DNA from: Desulfobacteraceae bacterium | Lineage (GTDB): Bacteria; Desulfobacterota; Desulfobacteria; Desulfobacterales; Desulfosarcinaceae | Direction of reading: 5' to 3' | Assembly (NCBI GenBank): GCA_027025615.1 | Contig: JALVQM010000130.1 | Coordinates: 1-17,602 of the forward strand | DNA: 17,602 bases | Shown here: positions 1 to 7,068 of the stretch, piece by piece | How the letters are laid out: every line of letters starts with the position of its first letter | Numbering within the stretch: the stretch's first letter is position 1 | Made by a program: the position numbers and the translations under genes | Notes under the pieces: generated by a model | Seen by the model: only the letters and a program-made list of their open reading frames with translations | What the model was told of the DNA's origin: nothing | The model's database searches: none

Positions 1-1
1 T

Positions 2-145
2 AATGAGTATGACAACCTGCGTCGCAAATTGAAGGCCGGTCAACTGACCAGTGAAGAGTTTGAGCGCCTTGCAGATGAACTTTACCAGCGTTACCTGGAT
101 ATGTGGCAACACCTTGATGGAAGTTATAAATTACCGAAGAAATGA
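2..145 (+). CDS. C-terminal fragment of an unidentified protein (SHOCT-like tail)
   Basis: The reading frame is open from the window edge to a TGA at 143-145, giving 47 residues; the 5' part of the gene lies outside the window. The visible tail is highly charged and predicted helical. It contains LRRKLKAGQLTSEEFERL, a pattern resembling the short C-terminal (SHOCT) oligomerisation helix pair found at the ends of many unrelated bacterial proteins (basic helix, 'aG-itseEFe' turn, second helix). It ends with an aromatic-rich stretch and a lysine-rich terminus. This piece does not show what the full protein does. The SHOCT resemblance is by eye only. The convergent acetyltransferase gene ends 26 bases away and no terminator hairpin is visible between them. 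Confidence 0.6.
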   Translation, partial: NEYDNLRRKLKAGQLTSEEFERLADELYQRYLDMWQHLDGSYKLPKK

Positions 146-171
146 TTGAACCATACAGGATGGCATATTAA

Positions 172-639
172 TCAGGCCTTTAAAGCCAACTCCCAGTAAA
201 CTACGTCAGGCAGAGGATTTTTGTAGTAAGGATTACACTTTCTGAATCCCAGAGACTTGTATAAACAAATGGCCCTTTCCAGTCGTTCCAGGGTGTCAAG
301 GCGCATCAGACGATAGCCGAGTTTGGCTCCCTCACTGATAATACTGGTCGCCAATTGTCTGCCGAGTCCCCGGCCGCGATACTGACTTCTGACGTAAAGC
401 CGCTTCATTTCGCAAATTCCGGATTCCAATTTCCGCATGGCCACGCATCCGGCTTCTCTATCCCCGTTCATGGCCAAAAGCAATGCCCCATCAGGAAAGG
501 CATAACAACCTGGAAGTCCTGCAAGTTCCTCTTCAAAAGCCTGAAAGCAAAGGTCAACCTTTAAAAAGCTTTCATATTCCCTGAACAGGCTCCGGACTTT
601 TTCAATCTGTTCAGCTGTCTCTGCTCTAACTATATCCAT
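172..639 (-). CDS. GNAT family N-acetyltransferase
   Basis: A 155-residue protein of normal length for a single-domain GNAT enzyme, which transfers an acetyl group from acetyl-CoA to an amine. The acetyl-CoA pyrophosphate-binding motif A is clear: Q86-Y-R-G89-R-G91-L-G93, preceded by the usual strand (MKRLYV, about 78-83). It is followed by a helix and by the motif B region, LYKSLGFRK at about 126-134. The substrate cannot be read from the sequence. It is the last gene of a minus-strand run, 108 bases after the FGE-like gene. That gap is very AT-rich and could hold its own promoter, although I found no convincing -35/-10 pair. No strong Shine-Dalgarno precedes the ATG at 639, so the start is likely but not proven. 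Family assignment is firm; function is open. Confidence 0.9.
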   Translation of the reverse strand: MDIVRAETAEQIEKVRSLFREYESFLKVDLCFQAFEEELAGLPGCYAFPDGALLLAMNGDREAGCVAMRKLESGICEMKRLYVRSQYRGRGLGRQLATSIISEGAKLGYRLMRLDTLERLERAICLYKSLGFRKCNPYYKNPLPDVVYWELALKA

Positions 640-747
640 TCGTTTTGACTATTTAATTATCAAACGTAAAATCAACATTGTAAAATAATATATATTTTCA
701 AATCATTTCTCTTTTACATACTCCCGATTATGCAAATACCGGAAGCA

Positions 748-1665
748 TTAAATTTTCAGAGCAACTATACGCAGGCCGACTCCCGGACCAGTCAATTCAG
801 CATCCAGGCTGAAACGCCGGGCACACCTGGCACTCCAGGCATCAAGGTGCCATGCACCTCCCCTAAGTACTTTTTCCCGGCCTCCTTCCAAAATAACCGG
901 ATTGTCCAAACCATGATGTTCATAAGCGTCGGATCTGTAGTCGTCAAGACACCATTCCCAAACGTTACCACTCATATCATAAAGGCCCAATGCATTAGGC
1001 TGCTTGCCGCCTACCGGTTGGGTACACCCCTGGCTGTTATCCGCTATCCAGGCCAATTGCTCAACAGGTCCGTCACCCGCCCAGAGCTGGCTCCGTCCTC
1101 CGCTGCGAGCGGCGTATTCCCACTGGGCTTCTGTCGGAAGATCGAACCGAAAACCACTGTCGCTTATGCTGGTAAGTTTTTCAACGAATTGTCTGGCTGC
1201 ATCCCAGGTAACCTGCTCTACCGGCAGGTCCTGTCCCTTGAAACTGGACGGATTTGCAGCGATAATTTGCAGCCATTGTTTCTGGACAACCGGATAAACC
1301 GCCATGTAAAACCCATCAAGCTTAACATCGTGAACTGGCTTTTCATCCGGCAGGCCCTCATTGTGGATATCCCCCATTTTAAAATGCCCGCCTGGAATAT
1401 AAACGAATTTAATACCTGTGGCAGGTTCTTCAAAATCGCTCAACATGTCTCCAGACAAAAAAGTCTGCTGTTCATCATCGCTATCAACTTTATCTTTCAG
1501 ATTCTCGCCGCAGAAAGGGCAAAGCTTCCAATCGGGCTCAACAGCCTTATTGCATTTGGGGCAAAGCTGTTCCTGCAGACCGGTTTCACAATAAGGGCAA
1601 AACTTCCACCCGTTTTCAACAGTTTCTCCACAGCCAGGGCATTTGAAAATTTTTTCAGGATCCAT
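748..1665 (-). CDS. Zinc-ribbon protein with formylglycine-generating-enzyme-like (SUMF1-type) domain
   Basis: A 305-residue protein counted from the ATG at 1665, which has GGGAGG at 1672-1677, six bases upstream; a TTG two codons earlier is less likely. Two CxxC-type zinc ribbons sit at the N-terminus: C9, C12, C23, C26 and C35, C38, C49, C52. After an acidic linker, a full FGE-sulfatase fold runs from about 85 to 304, with landmarks FVYIPGGHFKMG, LPTEAQWEYAARSG, GLYDMSGNVWEWC and VLRGGAW. In true formylglycine-generating enzymes two cysteines follow the RGGS motif. Here the stretch is RGGAWHLDAWSARCARR (268-284), and by eye the two catalytic positions are not cysteine; only a later Cys remains. 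Oxidation of sulfatase cysteine is therefore unlikely, and a binding or other role is inferred. No sulfatase gene is nearby. The thioesterase gene ends 18 bases upstream, so co-transcription is likely. Confidence 0.88.
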   Translation of the reverse strand: MDPEKIFKCPGCGETVENGWKFCPYCETGLQEQLCPKCNKAVEPDWKLCPFCGENLKDKVDSDDEQQTFLSGDMLSDFEEPATGIKFVYIPGGHFKMGDIHNEGLPDEKPVHDVKLDGFYMAVYPVVQKQWLQIIAANPSSFKGQDLPVEQVTWDAARQFVEKLTSISDSGFRFDLPTEAQWEYAARSGGRSQLWAGDGPVEQLAWIADNSQGCTQPVGGKQPNALGLYDMSGNVWEWCLDDYRSDAYEHHGLDNPVILEGGREKVLRGGAWHLDAWSARCARRFSLDAELTGPGVGLRIVALKI

Positions 1666-1683
1666 TTCCAACCTCCCGGCTTC

Positions 1684-2103
1684 TCAACTGTACCGGAGAT
1701 ACCGCTCAAGCACATCTCTCATGGAGCCCGGCACTTCGATACTGCGCCCGCTTTTATAATCGTAGCATACCTGGACGGAATGTCCCTGAGAAAAAACTAT
1801 ATCTGTGTTTTCATCTGCTCTCAAACGGTAACCGAGACCAAAGCTCTTGGTCCCAATGTCTTCCACCCACATGTCCAGGCATGGTTTGTCAGTCAACTTC
1901 ACAGGACGCAAATAATCGCAGTGAATGCTTGCCAGAATAAAGTTGAAGTCCTCCAACGATGCCCCTTTGAAAACGTTGAAGAAAAAGTGTTTGCGCCCCT
2001 CTTCAAAATAAGTAATCATCACCGCATTGTTAACATGGCCCATGGCATCAAGATCTCTGAAACGTACATCTATAGAAGTCGAAAAAATATCGTTTCCAGC
2101 CAT
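1684..2103 (-). CDS. Acyl-CoA thioesterase, YbgC/4HBT hotdog family
   Basis: A 139-residue protein starting at the ATG at 2103, which has the Shine-Dalgarno AGGAGGT at 2115-2121, eleven bases upstream. An 18-codon upstream extension to a TTG at 2157 lacks such a site and would exceed the usual family length of about 130-140. The hotdog-fold thioesterase signature RFRDLDAMGHVNN lies at 14-26. D19 aligns with the catalytic aspartate of Pseudomonas 4-hydroxybenzoyl-CoA thioesterase, and a typical helix, YFEEGR, follows. Members hydrolyse acyl-CoA thioesters in the cytoplasm; chain preference cannot be read here. It is followed within 18 bases by the zinc-ribbon FGE-like gene and then by the acetyltransferase, suggesting an operon. 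Family call is strong, substrate unknown. Confidence 0.92.
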   Translation of the reverse strand: MAGNDIFSTSIDVRFRDLDAMGHVNNAVMITYFEEGRKHFFFNVFKGASLEDFNFILASIHCDYLRPVKLTDKPCLDMWVEDIGTKSFGLGYRLRADENTDIVFSQGHSVQVCYDYKSGRSIEVPGSMRDVLERYLRYS

Positions 2104-2154
2104 TATCGAACAATACCTCCTGTTTTCAGGTTTTTCCATTCCAACATTTATCTG

Positions 2155-2171
2155 CAAGACTTCTTGTCTTG
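2155..2171. repeat. Short inverted repeat upstream of the thioesterase gene
   Basis: CAAGAC at 2155-2160 and GTCTTG at 2166-2171 form a perfect 6-bp inverted repeat with a 5-base spacer, within the 119-base gap between the DUF1285-like gene and the thioesterase. A second outer pair, AACAT at 2143-2147 and ATGTT at 2173-2177, flanks it. There is no T-run after it on the minus strand, so a classical terminator is not supported. It could be an operator or a weak hairpin, or chance. Confidence 0.25.
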
Positions 2172-2222
2172 GATGTTAAACAGTCTGTGAAGCGGTTTTA
2201 GTTCATTGTCTATATCAAAGAG

Positions 2223-2696
2223 CTAAGGACAGTCTCCTGATTCCGGAATGCGAATCATTTTTTTACCGGATTTGAAATACAGCCCGTCTTGTTCTTCCTC
2301 CAACATGGAAGCAATTTTCATCATAGCCCTGTCTGTAAACCTGATCCGGTCATCTCCGTCGCAAAGATACAGGATATCATTTTCTATAAAAAGCTTTTCA
2401 GGATCAAGAACGATACGCCTGCCGGTATTCAGGATAATCTCCGGTGGAACTGTAGTACGTACATCGAAAACATGCAGGGCGGTATCAGCATATCTGAAAT
2501 ATACTTTTTCTAGAACATCACCCTTGTCCTGAGACACAAAATAACCATTCTGATCTTTTCCTATGGAACGATTGAAGTAATCTATTATCTTTTTATGGGC
2601 AAAAGGGCCATACTGATTACACCAGCGCCCGTTTTCATCCATCCAAAAGACTGCATCTTCCTTGGGGATAACTATTTCCGGTTTTGTCTGGTTCAT
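2223..2696 (-). CDS. Uncharacterised protein, DUF1285-like
   Basis: From the ATG at 2696 this is 157 residues. That start has AGGA at 2706-2709, nine bases upstream, and is the best visible ribosome site. ATGs at 2702, 2741 and 2799 are in frame but poorly supported, and extending to 2948 would bury 170 bases of the metF coding end. The layout resembles by eye the DUF1285 family: FWMDENGRW (17-25), GPFAHKKIIDYFNRSIGKD (30-48), GYFVSQ, then EKVYFRYADTALHVFDV (63-79), and a C-terminal half with DPEKLFIENDILYLCDG. No catalytic motif, signal peptide or membrane segment is visible, so it is probably cytoplasmic. It follows metF by 82 bases in the same direction and may be co-transcribed. The DUF1285 link is weak, and no function is proposed. 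Confidence 0.72.
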   Translation of the reverse strand: MNQTKPEIVIPKEDAVFWMDENGRWCNQYGPFAHKKIIDYFNRSIGKDQNGYFVSQDKGDVLEKVYFRYADTALHVFDVRTTVPPEIILNTGRRIVLDPEKLFIENDILYLCDGDDRIRFTDRAMMKIASMLEEEQDGLYFKSGKKMIRIPESGDCP

Positions 2697-2778
2697 TTGC
2701 ATCCATCCTACAACTTGAGTTAATTGCGCATACTCTGTCATCTGAAGACTTTTTCGACCCAAACTTGCATCAGAACCA

Positions 2779-4329
2779 TCAAGGTTCGAGTCGGCACACA
2801 TTAACATCACATCTTTGAGCAAGCTGGTTTGAAGCAGCATGATGATCTTTTCCAAGGTGAAAATTAAGCCATGATGAGCTGCGGTCAAGCTCCCACAACC
2901 TGGGGGGCACACATCCTCCGGTCTTAAGGCCTTTGCCCTCGATTGCAAGAATCCGGCGATAAGCCCTGAACCATACGCAGTGCCTGTCAGGAAAAACTTC
3001 GCAAAATCCCGCCCGGCTGCCTCCGCATGGACCGTTACGGGTGTGTTTAGGACATCCGGCTTCAGGGCATAGAAAGCCGACGTACTCTATGGCACAATCA
3101 CCACACTGGCGACAACCGAGCAATAGTCGCTTGGTACCATGCTCGAGCAGGTAGATAAGTCTGCGACCCTTTTCACTTGAATTCATAATTTTTGCAAATT
3201 GCCTGGACGGGGTAGCCATTACAGAGTTGCGACTAAAAAAAACATCATGGACCGTTTTGAGCAAAATATAATGCAAGCGTTCCAGAAATGGAGCTTTCCC
3301 GGTCCCGGCACCGAAATAGGGCCTTTGTTCACCAGCCGGTAAATCAAGATCGAAAGCTTTAAACCCTTTCTCTGGTCCATAGCGGAATTGAGGCAGAAAA
3401 TCCTGCCACTGGTCTTGGATTTGTTCGAACCTGTCCAGGATTCTGCCTGCCGTGTCAAAATCCCTGTTGATTCCACCAAGGTGAATCCCCCTGTACCCAA
3501 GCCCCTTCAAAACGGCCGCCAATCTTGCAGCATTTTCAACAGACCAGCGGCGGCCGGCATTTTTCTCAGCCCACCTTTTTTCAACCTCTGCAAGCAGCGA
3601 ATCGGTAACAAACGCGCCGGGAACTTTACCCGAGTTCATTATCCTGGCTGCCATGGGAGTCAGCAGATAAACCGAACCCAGCACAGGCACCTCAACATTA
3701 ATGTACCGTAACAGATACATTAATTCCTTGAATTTATCCGCATCATAACCCAGTTGAGTTATCACAAAGTTTGCCCCGGCTCCCAGCTTCCGGCACAACT
3801 TGCTGTACTGGGCAAAGGATTCGGCTTCTGTCCACTTGAAGGGAGATACTGCACAGCCAGCGAAAAATCCGTCAGGGTCACCGGCTTCTTCCATCCTCTC
3901 GTTGAGCAATCCAAGCAAAATCTGCAGTTGGACCGAATCCAGATCAAAAACCGGTGCCCCCTGCCCCCCAAAGCCTTTGCCGGCAAAATCTCCGGTAAGT
4001 GCGAGAATATTCTTCATTCCCATCATGGCCAGCTGCAAGGCCCTGCTTTCGATACCAACGCGGTTGGTGTCCCGGCATGTGAAATGAACGATAACGTCCA
4101 TGCCGGTAGTGAAAATACGGTGCCCTATTACATCCGGGCTCAAGGAAGGGTTTCCTCCGGGGTTATCTGTTATGCTTACTGCTGAAACCCTGCCGTCAGA
4201 AAAGGCGTCAGCGGCAATATCCATAACTGTGTCAACCGACCGCCCCGTAGAATCTCCTCCAGGAACAAGTTCCAGAGTAATCGTAAATTTTTCCGGATCT
4301 AAAATATCATCCTTGAAAATACGTAACAT
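2779..4329 (-). CDS. metF: Methylenetetrahydrofolate reductase with fused MetV-like Cys-rich C-terminal domain
   Basis: A 516-residue protein, far longer than the roughly 300 residues of plain MetF. The N-terminal half (1-310) is a MetF-type barrel that reduces 5,10-methylene-THF to 5-methyl-THF: FTITLELVPGGD with E20 as candidate catalytic glutamate, ALTGD at 110-114, FVITQLGYD at 188-196, and GIHLGGINRD near 281. The C-terminal domain (about 340-500) carries C406, C409, C412, C421, C426, C435, C443 and C451, including CRQCGDC and NGPCGG, and ends in SSSWLNFHLGKDH. This matches the MTHFR C-terminal (MetV-type) metal-binding domain, known as a separate subunit in acetogens and others. The fusion suggests a ferredoxin- or hydride-coupled reductase for methionine synthesis or a Wood-Ljungdahl route. 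That is inference, as no other such genes are in the window. The ATG at 4329 fits the family N-terminus but has a poor Shine-Dalgarno. Confidence 0.92.
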   Translation of the reverse strand: MLRIFKDDILDPEKFTITLELVPGGDSTGRSVDTVMDIAADAFSDGRVSAVSITDNPGGNPSLSPDVIGHRIFTTGMDVIVHFTCRDTNRVGIESRALQLAMMGMKNILALTGDFAGKGFGGQGAPVFDLDSVQLQILLGLLNERMEEAGDPDGFFAGCAVSPFKWTEAESFAQYSKLCRKLGAGANFVITQLGYDADKFKELMYLLRYINVEVPVLGSVYLLTPMAARIMNSGKVPGAFVTDSLLAEVEKRWAEKNAGRRWSVENAARLAAVLKGLGYRGIHLGGINRDFDTAGRILDRFEQIQDQWQDFLPQFRYGPEKGFKAFDLDLPAGEQRPYFGAGTGKAPFLERLHYILLKTVHDVFFSRNSVMATPSRQFAKIMNSSEKGRRLIYLLEHGTKRLLLGCRQCGDCAIEYVGFLCPEAGCPKHTRNGPCGGSRAGFCEVFPDRHCVWFRAYRRILAIEGKGLKTGGCVPPRLWELDRSSSWLNFHLGKDHHAASNQLAQRCDVNVCRLEP

Positions 4330-4391
4330 CTGAAGTTGGCCCCTTATTTCTTGGTTTGAGGTTGCTCCGGTCTAATTTTCCATTTGAGCTT

Positions 4392-4420
4392 GTTTTAGCC
4401 TATTAAAGGTATTACATCAA
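4392..4420 (-). promoter_or_regulatory. Candidate sigma70 promoter for metF
   Basis: On the minus strand TTGATG (4415-4420) and TAAAAC (4392-4397) are separated by exactly 17 bases, each matching four of six consensus positions. The pair lies about 63 bases before the metF ATG, in the 145-base divergent gap shared with the dipeptidase gene. I saw no equally good pair for the + strand gene. Confidence 0.35.
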
Positions 4421-4474
4421 TTGGCCGTGTACAAGGATGATGATTTGCACAACAACCTTCCAGGAGAAAAACCT

Positions 4475-5857
4475 ATGTCCAGGTTAAGTACCTACATGGC
4501 CCAAAACAAGTCTCGTTTTATTGATGAACTGATGGATTTCATCAGTATTCCCAGTGTATCGGCCCTGCCTGAACACGGTCACGACGTGGAACGGGCGGCC
4601 TTGTGGGTGAAAAGCAAGCTGGAAAAAATTGGTATGGAAAACTGCCAATTGCTGGAAACCGGGGGCCATCCGGCAGTCTACGCCGACTGGTGTCATGCCA
4701 GGCATAAACCTACAATAATGATTTACGGCCATTTCGATGTTCAACCGGCCGATCCACTGGAGCTATGGCGTCAGCCTCCTTTCTCACCGATAATCGAGGA
4801 CAACCGAATAATAGGCCGGGGAGCATCTGATGATAAAGGTAACATGCTGATTCCAATCATAGCCCTGGAGGCCCTGCTTGCCACCTGTGACAGCCTGCCG
4901 GTTAATGTTAAATGTCTCTTTGAAGGACAGGAAGAAATCGGCAGTCCTCAAATGCCTGAACTTATCGCCAACCATCGCGATCTATTTGCCTGCCAGATGG
5001 TTTTTAATGCCGATTCAGTTCAATGGAGCCCCGACCAGCCTGCCTTGATTTTGGGCCTGCGGGGCTTGGTGGGCATACAAATCGATCTGTATTCAGCTTC
5101 CCAGGACGTGCATTCAGGAACTTTCGGCGGTACATTTCTAAACCCTATCCATGCCCTGGCAAATCTTGTTGACAGTCTCCACAATCCAGATGGTTCAGTG
5201 GCGGTTGCCGGTTTTTACGACGATGTCAAGCCAATTTCAGAAACCGAATTGGAGCTTTTCAAGAAAGTACCTTTTGACGAAACCGCCTTAATGAACAAAC
5301 TTGGCGTGGAAAAACTCTGGGGTGAAACAGGATATCCCCCTTTGCACAGAGCCTGGTACAGGCCCTGTCTCGACATTAACGGTATCTGGGGCGGATTTCA
5401 GGGCAACGATCTGAAAACCATCATTCCTGCCAGCGCCCATGCCAAACTCAGCTGTCGCCTGGTACCTGACCAGCATCCCCGGCGGATACTGGATCTGCTT
5501 AAGGCCCACCTGGAAAAAAAATGCCCTGACCAGGTAAGAATCAAGCTCAGCCAATTCGAAAGTACGGCACTGCCCTACAGGATATCCCATGATCATCCCG
5601 GCAACCTGATAGCAGCCAGAGTTCTTTCTGAAATATACAACCGGACTCCGTTGCACATCAGAATGGGATTCAGTGTGCCAATTTGCGGCTGGTTTCTGAA
5701 ATACCTTAAAGCCCATACCATAGGCTTCGGATTTGGTCTCGACGATGAATGCATCCATGCTCCTAATGAATTTTTCAGGCTATCAAGCTTTGAAAAAGGA
5801 CAACAGGCCTGGTGCAGGTTATTGCAAGAGCTTGGCGGTGTGGCCCCTGAGTCTTGA
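4475..5857 (+). CDS. M20 family dipeptidase / metallopeptidase
   Basis: 460 residues from the ATG at 4475, chosen because AGGAG lies eight bases upstream; a longer frame opening at 4421 has no such site. Every metal and catalytic residue of the two-zinc M20 family is visible: H86 and D88 (YGHFDVQP), D119 (GRGASDDKG), E153 as base and E154 as ligand (FEGQEEIGS), D180 (FNADS) and H428 (ECIHAPNE). The bridging-domain histidine H213 is in DVHSG. The order and spacing fit the carnosinase/DUG1-like dipeptidase branch, usually 450-480 residues, better than ArgE or DapE. It probably hydrolyses dipeptides or other N-acyl amino acids in the cytoplasm; no signal peptide is seen. The asd gene follows after 73 bases, same strand. 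Its lysine/DAP context makes a DapE-like role conceivable, but the subfamily pattern argues against it. Confidence 0.93.
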   Translation: MSRLSTYMAQNKSRFIDELMDFISIPSVSALPEHGHDVERAALWVKSKLEKIGMENCQLLETGGHPAVYADWCHARHKPTIMIYGHFDVQPADPLELWRQPPFSPIIEDNRIIGRGASDDKGNMLIPIIALEALLATCDSLPVNVKCLFEGQEEIGSPQMPELIANHRDLFACQMVFNADSVQWSPDQPALILGLRGLVGIQIDLYSASQDVHSGTFGGTFLNPIHALANLVDSLHNPDGSVAVAGFYDDVKPISETELELFKKVPFDETALMNKLGVEKLWGETGYPPLHRAWYRPCLDINGIWGGFQGNDLKTIIPASAHAKLSCRLVPDQHPRRILDLLKAHLEKKCPDQVRIKLSQFESTALPYRISHDHPGNLIAARVLSEIYNRTPLHIRMGFSVPICGWFLKYLKAHTIGFGFGLDDECIHAPNEFFRLSSFEKGQQAWCRLLQELGGVAPES

Positions 5858-5930
5858 CAAAGACAATGCCTCTATCTATGAAAGATTGATTTGATAATAT
5901 CCAAGGACAGCCAACAGGAGAACAATAACG

Positions 5931-7052
5931 ATGTTGAAAGTCGGTTTTATTGGATGGCGCGGAATGGTCGGTTCGGTACTCATGGAACGCATGCAGGCTG
6001 AAGACGACTTCCATGGTTTTGAATCCTTTTTCTTCTCCACCAGCCAGGCCGGAAAGCCGGCTCCCCAGCTCGGCCTGCATGAACCCTTGGTTCAGGATGC
6101 CACCAATATAAATCTACTGGCCCAAATGGATATCATAGTATCCTGCCAGGGGGGTACTTATACCCAAGCCTACTTTGGCCGCTTGCGCAAGGCCGGTTGG
6201 AAGGGCTACTGGATAGACGCTGCCTCAACCTTGCGAATGGAACCTGACAGTGTAATAGTTCTGGATCCGGTCAACAGGCAAGTCATCGAAAAAGCCCTGG
6301 CAAAAGGTATCAAAGAGTATATTGGTGGCAATTGCACCGTTTCCCTGATGCTGATGGCCCTTGGCGGTTTGTTTGCCAACGACCTGATAGAGTGGATGAC
6401 CTCCATGACCTACCAGGCTGCTTCCGGTGCAGGGGCTCAAAATATGCGCGAGCTTGTAGCTCAAATGGCGGCTATCGGCAACGGCTGCGCGGAGCTGCTC
6501 AGTCAACCGTCTACAGCCATAGCCGAACTTGACCGTCGCGTAAGTCAAATAGTGACAAGCAGGCAATTTCCAATTGACCGTTTCGGTGCTCCCCTGGCGG
6601 CCAGCCTGATTCCCTGGATCGACAGACCCATGGATACCGGTCAGACCCGCGAGGAATGGAAAGGCTATGTAGAAACCAACAAGATTCTCGACAGGACCGA
6701 CAACCCTATCCCCATCGACGGCCTGTGTGTCCGCATCGGGGCCATGCGTTGTCACAGCCAAGCCTTCACCATCAAGTTGAAAAAAGATGTGGCAACAAAA
6801 GAAATTGAACAGCTGCTGGCAAGTCACAATCGATGGGTACAGGTTTTGCCTGACGAAAAAGAAATCACTCTAGCCAAGTTGAGCCCGGCAGCTGTATCAG
6901 GTACCCTTGAGGTCCCCATAGGTCGAATTCGCAAGCTCAATATGGGGCCTTGCTACCTGACCGCATTTTCCGTGGGAGACCAATTGTTGTGGGGAGCTGC
7001 TGAACCTCTACGCAGGGTATTAAGAATAATCCGCGATTACCTGGAAGGATAA
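5931..7052 (+). CDS. asd: Aspartate-semialdehyde dehydrogenase
   Basis: 373 residues, close to the 367 of E. coli Asd. It reduces aspartyl phosphate to aspartate semialdehyde with NADPH, the branch step to lysine/diaminopimelate, threonine and methionine. The N-terminal nucleotide-binding stretch is VGFIGWRGMVGSVL. The catalytic cysteine is C135 in GGNCTVSL, the same number as in the E. coli enzyme, and the substrate/acid-base region VRIGAMRCHSQAFTIKLKK carries R268 and H275. This is the enterobacterial (gamma-proteobacterial) type rather than the shorter Gram-positive or archaeal form. AGGAGA ten bases before the ATG marks the start. It follows the M20 gene by 73 bases with no terminator, so co-transcription is possible. 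The convergent arginine deiminase gene ends 16 bases away with no terminator visible between them. Confidence 0.97.
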   Translation: MLKVGFIGWRGMVGSVLMERMQAEDDFHGFESFFFSTSQAGKPAPQLGLHEPLVQDATNINLLAQMDIIVSCQGGTYTQAYFGRLRKAGWKGYWIDAASTLRMEPDSVIVLDPVNRQVIEKALAKGIKEYIGGNCTVSLMLMALGGLFANDLIEWMTSMTYQAASGAGAQNMRELVAQMAAIGNGCAELLSQPSTAIAELDRRVSQIVTSRQFPIDRFGAPLAASLIPWIDRPMDTGQTREEWKGYVETNKILDRTDNPIPIDGLCVRIGAMRCHSQAFTIKLKKDVATKEIEQLLASHNRWVQVLPDEKEITLAKLSPAAVSGTLEVPIGRIRKLNMGPCYLTAFSVGDQLLWGAAEPLRRVLRIIRDYLEG

Positions 7053-7068
7053 ATTCACCCCCGAAACC

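Noticed and set aside
730..2190. A 486-codon open frame on the + strand antisense to the thioesterase and FGE-like genes
   Set aside because: It crosses two well-supported minus-strand genes and the gap between them, its translation shows no recognisable domain, and it has no ribosome site. It is a chance effect of codon use on the other strand.
2697..2948. Longer N-terminus for the DUF1285-like protein, overlapping metF by up to 170 bases
   Set aside because: The extra region reads the metF 3' end in another frame, has no good ribosome site, and the family-like sequence begins only near 2696.
6225..6827. 200-codon minus-strand frame inside asd
   Set aside because: Asd is complete with catalytic C135 and H275 on the + strand; the antisense frame is a shadow.
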